From a virus: a DNA stretch of 33,567 bases. Position numbers and translations under genes: made by a program. The DNA lies in IMG/VR virus record IMGVR_UViG_3300009149_000150, positions 1-33,567 of that record; one strand, 5' to 3'. Under the pieces are notes generated by a model, which was not told where the DNA came from, made no database searches, and saw only the letters and a list, made by a program, of their open reading frames with translations. Shown here in pieces: positions 27,377 to 33,351 of the stretch (position 1 is the first letter of the stretch; the number at the start of each line of letters is the position of its first letter).

Positions 27377-27661
27377 TTACATTACCAAATAAACTTGGTT
27401 AATTTTCAATCTTTCATCTAAATGAACCTCAAAGTATTCATCATTTTGTTCGTTGCCACAAAAAAAGAAAATGTGAGAATCTTTTAAACCAGTTTCTTCA
27501 TCCATATTGTATTCATCAGTTAATCTTTGAAAATAACCCTCAAATCCCTCAACTCTTATTCTATCAAAGAATTTTGCCGTTTGTAATTCTCTGTTATTTT
27601 TAAATTCTTCAACCAACTTTACATGAAAATTTGTTGTAACCAAAGGTAAGTGTCCTGCCAT
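27377..27661 (-). CDS. small hypothetical protein, second gene of operon
   Basis: 94 residues (MAGHLPLVTTNFHVKLVEEF; DSHIFFFCGNEQNDEYFEVH). Unknown. No promoter directly upstream. It follows the 26-residue membrane protein gene by 31 bp and is probably driven by 27791-27818. Confidence 0.7.
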   Translation of the reverse strand: MAGHLPLVTTNFHVKLVEEFKNNRELQTAKFFDRIRVEGFEGYFQRLTDEYNMDEETGLKDSHIFFFCGNEQNDEYFEVHLDERLKINQVYLVM

Positions 27662-27692
27662 AATATTTTTGTAAATTTAATAATGTAACATT

Positions 27693-27773
27693 CTAACAAT
27701 CCCAATTATCAGGATTAAACCCTCCACAAAATATCCCAACAAATAAAGCTAATATAATAAAAATTAATCCCAT
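27693..27773 (-). CDS. 26-residue membrane microprotein
   Basis: A single hydrophobic helix (about residues 2-17, GLIFIILALFVGIFCG) followed by GFNPDNWDC at the C-terminus. The gene has a full class A promoter (27791-27818) and the usual promoter-to-ATG distance, which supports it despite its size. It would insert in the inner membrane; two cysteines flank the short polar tail. Function unknown; a role in superinfection exclusion or lysis control would be a guess. Confidence 0.6.
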   Translation of the reverse strand: MGLIFIILALFVGIFCGGFNPDNWDC

Positions 27774-27790
27774 AATCTTTCGTTTTTATT

Positions 27791-27818
27791 TATAGAAAGT
27801 TTTTGTTTAAGAACTTAA
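27791..27818 (-). promoter_or_regulatory. class A promoter
   Basis: TTAAGTT, 16 bp, CTATA; drives 27693-27773 and probably 27377-27661. Confidence 0.85.
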
Positions 27819-27821
27819 AAA

Positions 27822-28121
27822 CTAACAAGAAATAATTCTTACCAATTCAGTTTCAATAATTTCTGCCAAATTATCAACCTGGTCAATCATTTCTTGACTA
27901 ATTTTAAAAATCTGTCTATTGTTTTCATCTGCTTTAATCAATTCAGCCCATTCACTTGCAATCGTTTCAAACACATCTCCACAATATAATTGTTCATTGA
28001 ACTCAACGTCTTTCATCGTTTCTCTGCCGCTCAATTCTTCTAAAACTCCTGGCAATAAATTATCTCTGTGAATGTCGGTTGCTGAAACCACATCAAAACT
28101 TTCTTTTGTGAACTTTCCCAT
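27822..28121 (-). CDS. small acidic helical protein
   Basis: 99 residues (VLEELSGRETMKDVEFNEQL; MIDQVDNLAEIIETELVRII), acidic, mostly helix. Unknown. Class A promoter at 28135-28162. Confidence 0.72.
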   Translation of the reverse strand: MGKFTKESFDVVSATDIHRDNLLPGVLEELSGRETMKDVEFNEQLYCGDVFETIASEWAELIKADENNRQIFKISQEMIDQVDNLAEIIETELVRIISC

Positions 28122-28134
28122 AGTCTTTTTTATT

Positions 28135-28162
28135 TATAGAAATTTTTTTTGAATAAACTTAA
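28135..28162 (-). promoter_or_regulatory. class A promoter
   Basis: TTAAGTT, 16 bp, CTATA; serves gene 27822-28121. The -35 contains the stop codon of gene 28159-28419. Confidence 0.85.
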
Positions 28163-28419
28163 ATTTGTGGCTCTAATTTTTTGCCACTTTTTATTTGCTC
28201 TATTTCACTTTCAGTTGGTCTGTAATGCAATTTAAAGTCTGACTTGTGAAAAGTGTTTATGCTAGGAATTGAAAGTTTTTGGTGAATCTCCATAACCTTT
28301 AAAGAAGAAACTTCTTCATCATCTGCTAACTCATCTACAACAAGGTAAACTTCTGTTTTTTCTTGTTCATTCATTGGTGTATGAAAAACAACAAAATCAA
28401 ATTCTTTTAGTCCGTTCAT
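28159..28419 (-). CDS. small acidic protein, unknown
   Basis: 86 residues from MNGLKEFDFVVFHTPM (ATG 28417-28419); a 32-codon upstream extension is only the promoter and class B region read through. Acidic (VDELADDEEVSSLKVMEIH), basic end. Unknown. Confidence 0.7.
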   Translation of the reverse strand: MNGLKEFDFVVFHTPMNEQEKTEVYLVVDELADDEEVSSLKVMEIHQKLSIPSINTFHKSDFKLHYRPTESEIEQIKSGKKLEPQI

Positions 28420-28438
28420 ATCGTTTCGTTTATATTGG

Positions 28439-28466
28439 TATAGAAATTTTTTGTTTGAGAACTTAA
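28439..28466 (-). promoter_or_regulatory. class A promoter
   Basis: TTAAGTT, 16 bp, CTATA; serves gene 28159-28419. Confidence 0.85.
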
Positions 28467-28506
28467 AAAAAAATCTTTTTAAGTTTTGGATCCATTTCTT
28501 TCTATA

Positions 28507-28575
28507 GGTTGGCAATTTGGAAATTCAGGATCTGCTGAAATAAAAACCCCAACATTTCTGTTGAGGTCTAATTTT
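28507..28575 (+). ncRNA. class B short RNA B10 (candidate)
   Basis: Plus-strand promoter: TTAAGTT (28479-28485), 16 bp, CTATA (28502-28506), then GGTTGGC (28507-28513). Contains GGATC and the CCCCAAC...GTTGAGG hairpin. Confidence 0.5.
28542..28567 (-). terminator. intrinsic terminator of gene 28590-28889
   Basis: Minus strand: CCTCAAC/GTTGGGG, AGAAAT loop, then TTTTTATTT. Confidence 0.85.
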
Positions 28576-28589
28576 ATCTTAAGGAGTTA

Positions 28590-28889
28590 TTACCAATCAA
28601 ATCCCCCCTTAAACTCTACTTTTGTCTTAATCCAACTCATTACCTCATCTGCATAGTAATGTGTCGTCAAATCCTTTAAAAAGTCAATCATTTTGCGTTC
28701 AGCATTTGAATCCGTTGACAGAACTGTTTCTCTATCGAATTCCTTTGCATTTGACTGGTTGCTTTTCTTTGTGTAACCTGCTGAGGTATCCCAATCTTTT
28801 GCAATAATTGAAATAACCTTACCTTTTGTTTCAACGGTAATTATGCCGCCTTTGCAGTATTCTCCAATCTTCCACGTTTTTGTTGCCAT
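28590..28889 (-). CDS. small hypothetical protein
   Basis: 99 residues (MATKTWKIGEYCKGGIITVE; YADEVMSWIKTKVEFKGGFD). Strand-rich start, helical end. Unknown. Class A promoter at 28910-28937. Confidence 0.74.
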   Translation of the reverse strand: MATKTWKIGEYCKGGIITVETKGKVISIIAKDWDTSAGYTKKSNQSNAKEFDRETVLSTDSNAERKMIDFLKDLTTHYYADEVMSWIKTKVEFKGGFDW

Positions 28890-28909
28890 AGTTTCTCTGT
28901 TTATATTAG

Positions 28910-28937
28910 TATAGAAAGAAATTTAGGGAGAACTTAA
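28910..28937 (-). promoter_or_regulatory. class A promoter
   Basis: TTAAGTT, 16 bp, CTATA; serves gene 28590-28889. The -35 lies in the loop of a GGGGGAA/TTCTCCC hairpin (28926-28947) with a weak T-run. Confidence 0.8.
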
Positions 28938-28954
28938 AAATTCCCCCAATTTTT

Positions 28955-29416
28955 TTAAAACCTTTTTGAAACTCTTTCAAAGTCAAGTATTCTGGTAATA
29001 TCTTTAATAATTTCCATTAGGTTTCCACTCACATCAGTAAAGTTAATTAACACTTCAACGTATCCATGTGGCTGTGGAACATCAGCCATAAATCTATCTT
29101 CCCCTTTGCAAGTATCGTATTTTTCAACAATCCAGCCCAAATTCCATTCGGGTCTTGCATCTTTTCTGTAACCTAATACTTTTGTTCTGAATCTGCAACC
29201 ATTTTCATCAGCACTAAAGAATATAGTATCAATGTAGTTACTTTGCTTTTTAATTCGGTAAGTTGTACTATCTTGGTTATCAACATTAGAAACATAAAAA
29301 GTATAAACTTGTTGCAAATCTCCAATAAGTCGTCTTAAGAACTCTTTGTTCTTTTTAATTTTGTTTATTTTTTCAACTTCTGAATTGCCTATTGCTTGTA
29401 ATACTAAATTTTCCAT
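28955..29416 (-). CDS. hypothetical protein
   Basis: 153 residues, helical N-terminus (EVEKINKIKKNKEFLRRLIG), then a strand-rich part with CRFRTKVLGYRKDARPEWNL. Basic at the start. Unknown. Class A promoter at 29436-29463. Confidence 0.73.
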   Translation of the reverse strand: MENLVLQAIGNSEVEKINKIKKNKEFLRRLIGDLQQVYTFYVSNVDNQDSTTYRIKKQSNYIDTIFFSADENGCRFRTKVLGYRKDARPEWNLGWIVEKYDTCKGEDRFMADVPQPHGYVEVLINFTDVSGNLMEIIKDITRILDFERVSKRF

Positions 29417-29435
29417 TTCGTTTCGTTTTTTTATT

Positions 29436-29463
29436 TATAGAAAGTTTTTGTTTAAGAACTTAA
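29436..29463 (-). promoter_or_regulatory. class A promoter
   Basis: TTAAGTT, 16 bp, CTATA; serves gene 28955-29416. Confidence 0.85.
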
Positions 29464-29464
29464 A

Positions 29465-29698
29465 TTATTTTTTAATAACTTTACCAGTGTGTATTGAATT
29501 GCCAAACAAAACACAAACTTTTTCGGCCTCCTCACGGTCATAAAAAACCATTGCTTTGGACTTAACAAAAGAAATATGTTCAGTATAAACATTCATAACG
29601 TCCAATCTATTTGGATCTGTTAAAGAAATTTTTTCATGGAAAGCCATTTTGTCTTCTCCATTAATTCGTGTATTATACTGAATGATAAATTTGTCCAT
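29465..29698 (-). CDS. small basic hypothetical protein
   Basis: 77 residues (MDKFIIQYNTRINGEDKMAF; MVFYDREEAEKVCVLFGNSI), ending KVIKK. Unknown. Class A promoter at 29719-29746. Confidence 0.7.
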   Translation of the reverse strand: MDKFIIQYNTRINGEDKMAFHEKISLTDPNRLDVMNVYTEHISFVKSKAMVFYDREEAEKVCVLFGNSIHTGKVIKK

Positions 29699-29718
29699 AG
29701 TTTCTTCGTTTATATATG

Positions 29719-29746
29719 TATAGAAATAAATGAATCAAGAACTTAA
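29719..29746 (-). promoter_or_regulatory. class A promoter
   Basis: TTAAGTT, 16 bp, CTATA; serves gene 29465-29698. Confidence 0.85.
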
Positions 29747-29806
29747 AAAAAACAACAACAAAAAATCTTTTTTTATTTTTAAGTTTTGAATCTAAATCTT
29801 TCTATA

Positions 29807-29875
29807 GGTTGGCTTTGGTTAGGTGGATCCGCATAAATAAAAAAAATCCCCAACGTTTCTGTTGAGGGTTTTTTC
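29807..29875 (+). ncRNA. class B short RNA B11 (candidate, bidirectional terminator)
   Basis: Plus-strand promoter: TTAAGTT (29779-29785), 16 bp, CTATA (29802-29806), then GGTTGGC (29807-29813). The hairpin CCCCAAC...GTTGAGGG is followed on the plus strand by TTTTTTC, so a defined 3' end of an RNA of about 65-70 nt is plausible here. Contains GGATCC. Confidence 0.55.
29839..29874. terminator. bidirectional intrinsic terminator
   Basis: Stem CCCTCAAC/GTTGGGG with T-runs on both strands. It ends gene 29887-30402 on the minus strand and short RNA B11 on the plus strand. Confidence 0.85.
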
Positions 29876-29886
29876 TATAAACTAAA

Positions 29887-30402
29887 CTATAACTCACTTA
29901 AAATTATGTTTTCAAGGTGTTGAATCGCTTTTTCTAAATTGTTAAATATATTGTTTGGTAGCTTGTTTAAATCTCTTAATTTTAATGTTTTATATTCCTG
30001 AGTAAATTCCATGATTTTACCTTCAGCTAATGAATTATATGTACGAGAATGAGAAAGTATAGTAAGCTGAACTCTATCTCTATAATTTTCTACGCACAAG
30101 AGAATTTTTCCACTTTCTAAAAGTTCTGTCAAACCTAAAGACTTCTGCTCTAAATATGACTTATTTCTACGTTCAATTCTTTCAGAAATAAAAGGGCGAA
30201 TATCTTTTTTATTTGCAATAACAAAATGTCTTTCTCTTGTTGGTATGCAACCCCAGTTATGCCCACCACCAAGTTTAATAACAGTTCTATTTCCCTCCGT
30301 AATTGCATCGGCTAATGTTGTTTTACATATTTGTATAACTTCTCCATTAAAATAGCAAGTGGAATTTGCGAAAATCGTTTGGTTTAATTTTAAATCGTTC
30401 AT
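29887..30402 (-). CDS. hypothetical protein
   Basis: 171 residues. Middle stretch KLGGGHNWGCIPTRERHFVIA, then a basic segment (RPFISERIERRNKSYLEQKS) and a helical C-terminus (NIFNNLEKAIQHLENIIL). Not recognised. Class A promoter at 30422-30449. Confidence 0.74.
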   Translation of the reverse strand: MNDLKLNQTIFANSTCYFNGEVIQICKTTLADAITEGNRTVIKLGGGHNWGCIPTRERHFVIANKKDIRPFISERIERRNKSYLEQKSLGLTELLESGKILLCVENYRDRVQLTILSHSRTYNSLAEGKIMEFTQEYKTLKLRDLNKLPNNIFNNLEKAIQHLENIILSEL

Positions 30403-30421
30403 ATGTTTTTTTTTATATTTT

Positions 30422-30449
30422 TATAGAAAAATACTTAGAAGAAACTTAA
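30422..30449 (-). promoter_or_regulatory. class A promoter
   Basis: TTAAGTT, 16 bp, CTATA; serves gene 29887-30402. Confidence 0.85.
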
Positions 30450-30488
30450 ATTTTTTTTATTTAAGTTTTGGATATAAATCTTTCTATA

Positions 30489-30558
30489 AGTTGGCTTTAA
30501 GTAAACGGATCAATAAAAATCAAAAAAACCCCCAACATTTCTGCTGAGGGTTATTTCT
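30489..30558 (+). ncRNA. class B short RNA B12 (candidate)
   Basis: Plus-strand promoter: TTAAGTT (30461-30467), 16 bp, CTATA (30484-30488), then AGTTGGC (30489-30495). Contains GGATC; the hairpin CCCCCAAC...GCTGAGGG is followed by TTATTTC. Confidence 0.5.
30522..30552 (-). terminator. intrinsic terminator of gene 30592-30765
   Basis: Minus strand: CCCTCAGC/GTTGGGGG with wobble pairs, AGAAAT loop, TTTTTTT. Confidence 0.85.
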
Positions 30559-30591
30559 ATAAACTAAACTATAACTATGAAAACAAAATTC

Positions 30592-30765
30592 TTAATTTTT
30601 TCTTTTTTCTAATGCAATTTTATACTCCTGTAACAATTCATCGTACATTCCTTCATTTACGTTTTTTAACCTATTCAATAAAGGTGCAATTTCAGTGGCT
30701 TCTTTTGTTCCGTTTTTAATTCCATTAATTCCGCCTTTTACTTTTTTAATCAATAAATCTTCCAT
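30592..30765 (-). CDS. small basic protein of 57 residues
   Basis: Begins MEDLLIKKVKGGINGIKNGT, then a helical ATEIAPLLNRLKNVNEGMYD and a Lys-rich end (ALEKRKN). The ATG context AAAGAT-ATG and the class A promoter at 30786-30813 match the neighbouring genes. Unknown. Confidence 0.66.
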   Translation of the reverse strand: MEDLLIKKVKGGINGIKNGTKEATEIAPLLNRLKNVNEGMYDELLQEYKIALEKRKN

Positions 30766-30785
30766 ATCTTTTCGTTTTATATTGT

Positions 30786-30813
30786 TATAGAAATTTTTGC
30801 GGGGAGAACTTAA
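30786..30813 (-). promoter_or_regulatory. class A promoter
   Basis: TTAAGTT, 16 bp, CTATA; serves gene 30592-30765. The -35 contains the stop codon of gene 30810-31028. Confidence 0.85.
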
Positions 30814-31028
30814 ATTTTTTCTGAAAAATAATTTACAACTTCTGGAATGTACTTTTTATAATATGGTTGGTTATCCATACACCAAGACTTTACTTCTTCT
30901 TTTGTCTTAAAAGGTTGTTGCCAAGACTGGCCACGCATTATCATATCAAATTCAGGCTCAAGCTCTTCAATAAAACTTCCAACTGTCCAACCTTCCCAAA
31001 TGTGTTTGTTCAAATTTATATTTGCCAT
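30810..31028 (-). CDS. small hypothetical protein
   Basis: 72 residues, aromatic-rich (HIWEGWTVGSFIEELEPEF; WCMDNQPYYKKYIPEVVNYF). Unknown. Class A promoter at 31048-31075. Confidence 0.7.
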   Translation of the reverse strand: MANINLNKHIWEGWTVGSFIEELEPEFDMIMRGQSWQQPFKTKEEVKSWCMDNQPYYKKYIPEVVNYFSEKI

Positions 31029-31047
31029 TTCTTTTCGTTTATATTGT

Positions 31048-31075
31048 TATAGAAATTTTTGTAGGGAGAACTTAA
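31048..31075 (-). promoter_or_regulatory. class A promoter
   Basis: TTAAGTT, 16 bp, CTATA; serves gene 30810-31028. Confidence 0.85.
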
Positions 31076-31088
31076 AAAATTATTTAAT

Positions 31089-31367
31089 TTAATAACTTAA
31101 AATATAAAAAATACCTCTATTACCACAACCCAAAGAAAGACTATCCGCTTTCAATCTTTTTTGAACATCAATCAAATCAGCAATATCAATCGTTTCTAAG
31201 TTTAGAGTATATACATACACAACATCTTTTTTATTATGTATATTGCGTGTTTTACTTAAATAGGTAATTTCTACAATTCCATAAAACTCTTTGCAAATTT
31301 CTTCAACTGAAATTGGAGTATTTTCTGTTCTATATGTTACCTCAACTTCTCTAATGTTTGTTTTCAT
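31089..31367 (-). CDS. small hypothetical protein
   Basis: 92 residues (MKTNIREVEVTYRTENTPIS; IDVQKRLKADSLSLGCGNRG). Alternating strands and helices with two cysteines. Unknown. Class A promoter at 31387-31414. Confidence 0.72.
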   Translation of the reverse strand: MKTNIREVEVTYRTENTPISVEEICKEFYGIVEITYLSKTRNIHNKKDVVYVYTLNLETIDIADLIDVQKRLKADSLSLGCGNRGIFYILSY

Positions 31368-31386
31368 AGCTCTGTGTTTATACTGT

Positions 31387-31414
31387 TATAGAAATTTTTG
31401 TGGGGAGAACTTAA
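31387..31414 (-). promoter_or_regulatory. class A promoter
   Basis: TTAAGTT, 16 bp, CTATA; serves gene 31089-31367. Confidence 0.85.
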
Positions 31415-31417
31415 AAA

Positions 31418-31693
31418 TTATAAAAAATATCTAAGGTTTTTAATTTCTTTTTTTACATACTTTTCAAAGGAGGTTCCTTTGCCTTTGTATTGTTCTGCTT
31501 CATCTTCCAATAAAGCCGCTGCAATAATTTTTGGTAGTATAAACGTTCTTTCATCCCAAGAATCAATATCAAGAGAACCTGAATTTATTGCTTTATCAAT
31601 TTTATCTTTCATTGCTTTTTGTGAATCTTTTAATAATTCACTTGCTAATCTTTTAAGTTTAGCTTTTTTTCTTTTCTCTTCTAATTTTGACAT
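31418..31693 (-). CDS. small basic helical protein
   Basis: 91 residues. Lys-rich N-terminal helix (MSKLEEKRKKAKLKRLASEL) that could bind nucleic acid, and another basic C-terminal stretch (FEKYVKKEIKNLRYFL). Unknown. Class A promoter at 31714-31741. Confidence 0.72.
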   Translation of the reverse strand: MSKLEEKRKKAKLKRLASELLKDSQKAMKDKIDKAINSGSLDIDSWDERTFILPKIIAAALLEDEAEQYKGKGTSFEKYVKKEIKNLRYFL

Positions 31694-31713
31694 AGTGTTT
31701 CGTTTTATATTGT

Positions 31714-31741
31714 TATAGAAATTTTTATAAAGAAAACTTAA
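31714..31741 (-). promoter_or_regulatory. class A promoter
   Basis: TTAAGTT, 16 bp, CTATA; serves gene 31418-31693. Confidence 0.85.
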
Positions 31742-31742
31742 A

Positions 31743-32132
31743 TTATTTATTCAATAACTCATTTTGTTTTCTCAAATTACTTTCAATATATTTCAAATGG
31801 TGTTCTTCTAATTCATAAACATCAATAGAACGAATTGAGAAAATTGAGCTTTTTTCCGTTGCACGTTCAATAACTTCTTTTGCTTTCAAATAATTTTCAT
31901 CAGAAAGAATGCCTGAAAAATCCATTGGGTGCATATATAAATTTTGTTCCCCTTGAACTCCTTCTGGACAACTGAATGAGCTTGAGCCATCATTCGCAAT
32001 ATCGAATCCTAACTCATTTAGAATGGCCAACACTTCTTCATTAAAAGGTTCACTCAATTCTTCACTCATACCTTTGCCCCACTCATATGGAGAATTTAAT
32101 CTGAAATAAACTTTTTTTAAATCTGTTCTCAT
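31743..32132 (-). CDS. hypothetical protein
   Basis: 129 residues from MRTDLKKVYFRLNSPYEW (ATG 32130-32132); 13 upstream codons are promoter sequence. Contains NDGSSSFSCPEGVQGEQNLY and a helical end. Unknown. Class A promoter at 32153-32180. Confidence 0.73.
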   Translation of the reverse strand: MRTDLKKVYFRLNSPYEWGKGMSEELSEPFNEEVLAILNELGFDIANDGSSSFSCPEGVQGEQNLYMHPMDFSGILSDENYLKAKEVIERATEKSSIFSIRSIDVYELEEHHLKYIESNLRKQNELLNK

Positions 32133-32152
32133 AGTTTCTCTGTTTATATTAA

Positions 32153-32180
32153 TATAGAAATTTCTAATCACAAAACTTAA
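32153..32180 (-). promoter_or_regulatory. class A promoter
   Basis: TTAAGTT, 16 bp, CTATA; serves gene 31743-32132. Confidence 0.85.
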
Positions 32181-32249
32181 AAATAAAATAACTTTTTTTT
32201 AAATTATTTTTTTATCTTTTTTTAAGTTCCTGATCTTTTTCTTTCTATA

Positions 32250-32318
32250 AGTTGGCTTTAAGTGAGCGGATCTATATAAAAAAGAAAAACCCCCACGAAT
32301 TTGTGAGGGTTAAACTCT
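32250..32318 (+). ncRNA. class B short RNA B13 (candidate)
   Basis: Plus-strand promoter: TTAAGTT (32222-32228), 16 bp, CTATA (32245-32249), then AGTTGGC (32250-32256). Very similar to B12 up to the GGATC; ends at the hairpin of the terminator 32285-32310. Confidence 0.5.
32285..32310 (-). terminator. intrinsic terminator of gene 32343-32570
   Basis: Minus strand: CCCTCAC/GTGGGGG, AAATTC loop, TTTTTC. Confidence 0.85.
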
Positions 32319-32342
32319 ATAAACTAAAACTAAACTATGAAA

Positions 32343-32570
32343 CTAAAACTCTACAAAATGAACTCCACTATTAATTAAATCGTTAATTAAAAACAAATCT
32401 TTATTATTTGTCATTTCCCCTTGTGCCTCAACAAGATCAGCAACCATATTAATCTCATACTGACAACTTGTTTGGTCATGTGAAATCATACTAGGTGTTA
32501 CATTATCCTTTATCAACTTTTCTGTTGAACTTGATATTTCTGGGTTATATTCTACAATTACTCTTGACAT
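32343..32570 (-). CDS. small hypothetical protein
   Basis: 75 residues from MSRVIVEYNPEISSSTEK (ATG 32568-32570); the longer frame is promoter read-through. Unknown. Class A promoter at 32587-32614. Confidence 0.7.
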   Translation of the reverse strand: MSRVIVEYNPEISSSTEKLIKDNVTPSMISHDQTSCQYEINMVADLVEAQGEMTNNKDLFLINDLINSGVHFVEF

Positions 32571-32586
32571 ATCTTTATTTTTTATG

Positions 32587-32614
32587 TATAGAAACTTTTG
32601 TGAGGAGAACTTAA
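32587..32614 (-). promoter_or_regulatory. class A promoter
   Basis: TTAAGTT, 16 bp, CTATA; serves gene 32343-32570. The -35 contains the stop codon of gene 32611-32802. Confidence 0.85.
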
Positions 32615-32802
32615 AAAATTGTTTGTTTTTCCATGTTGGGAGCCTTGAAAACAATCAAAGGTAAATCTTCGCCCCATCTATCAAATTGCTCTTCCTTAAT
32701 TCTTGAAAGTTCTTTATCGAACTGTTCTTGGGTTTCTTGCTTTCCATAGCCCAGCCATTCATCGTCTTCGTTTACAATAACGTAATCAAATCTCTCTTCC
32801 AT
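32611..32802 (-). CDS. small acidic protein, unknown
   Basis: 63 residues (MEERFDYVIVNEDDEWLGYG; FDKELSRIKEEQFDRWGED), acidic with several Trp. Unknown. Class A promoter at 32823-32850. Confidence 0.7.
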   Translation of the reverse strand: MEERFDYVIVNEDDEWLGYGKQETQEQFDKELSRIKEEQFDRWGEDLPLIVFKAPNMEKQTIF

Positions 32803-32822
32803 TTATTTTCTTTTTATATTGT

Positions 32823-32850
32823 TATAGAAATAAAATTATTGAAAACTTAA
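32823..32850 (-). promoter_or_regulatory. class A promoter
   Basis: TTAAGTT, 16 bp, CTATA; serves gene 32611-32802. Confidence 0.85.
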
Positions 32851-32852
32851 AA

Positions 32853-33074
32853 TTAAATTGGGGAAATTTGACTTCCCCTTGCCCAATGCCCATTGTTAAG
32901 GTCAACGACAATTCTGTCTTTTTTATTCCAAGAAACTTCATCTACAGAATTTCCATATTTTTCTCCTGCTTTGCAAAGTTCAATGCTTTCAACAACTGCT
33001 TCTTTTGGAGCATCACTACCAAAACCACCTCGCCACATTACTTTGTCGCCAATTTTAAGAATTCCATTTGCCAT
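32853..33074 (-). CDS. small protein, possible SH3-like/KOW-type fold
   Basis: 73 residues: MANGILKIGDKVMWRGGFGS..AVVESIELC, KKDRIVVDLNNGHWARGSQI. The 'GDKV.WRGG' start, strand-only pattern and 'NGHWARGSQI' end suggest a small beta-barrel of the SH3/KOW kind, by pattern only. A GGGGAA/TTCCCC hairpin overlaps its last codons. Class A promoter at 33095-33122. Confidence 0.72.
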   Translation of the reverse strand: MANGILKIGDKVMWRGGFGSDAPKEAVVESIELCKAGEKYGNSVDEVSWNKKDRIVVDLNNGHWARGSQISPI

Positions 33075-33094
33075 TTCGTTTCGTTTTATATTGT

Positions 33095-33122
33095 TATAGA
33101 AATAAAAAAGGGAAGAACTTAA
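33095..33122 (-). promoter_or_regulatory. class A promoter
   Basis: TTAAGTT, 16 bp, CTATA; serves gene 32853-33074. Its -35 lies in the terminator loop 33104-33134. Confidence 0.85.
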
Positions 33123-33134
33123 AAAATTCTTCCC
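33104..33134 (-). terminator. terminator overlapping a class A promoter
   Basis: Minus strand: perfect 8-bp stem GGGAAGAA/TTCTTCCC, 9-nt loop containing TTAAG of the -35, then TTTTTT, which forms the promoter spacer. Ends gene 33159-33323. Confidence 0.75.
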
Positions 33135-33158
33135 AACTTATATATAAACCAAAGAAAT

Positions 33159-33323
33159 TTATTTTTTATTATGACAGTCAAACCAATCCTCAAGATCAGT
33201 GCAACTACAATTTTGACACATCGTTTCCACTTTCACTTCTTCACTTTTTGGAGTGCGTGTTTTTCTTCTCAACCTTTTCGGGAGTTCTAATTTAATTGTT
33301 TTTAGAATTGTTTTTGCTGCCAT
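33159..33323 (-). CDS. 54-residue basic protein with C-terminal cysteines
   Basis: Basic first half (LELPKRLRRKTRTPKSEEV), then C36-x2-C39-x-C41 and C50-H51 in MCQNCSCTDLEDWFDCHNKK, a possible small zinc site. No promoter in the 28 bp upstream, so it is probably co-transcribed with gene 33352-33561. Followed by a strong terminator. Confidence 0.6.
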   Translation of the reverse strand: MAAKTILKTIKLELPKRLRRKTRTPKSEEVKVETMCQNCSCTDLEDWFDCHNKK

Positions 33324-33351
33324 AGTTTGTTTCTAAATAGTTAAAAAAAAC

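Noticed and set aside
1924-33122. Regular repeats reminiscent of a CRISPR array
   Set aside because: The repeats are separated by whole genes of varied length and have promoter structure; there are no short uniform spacers and no cas genes.
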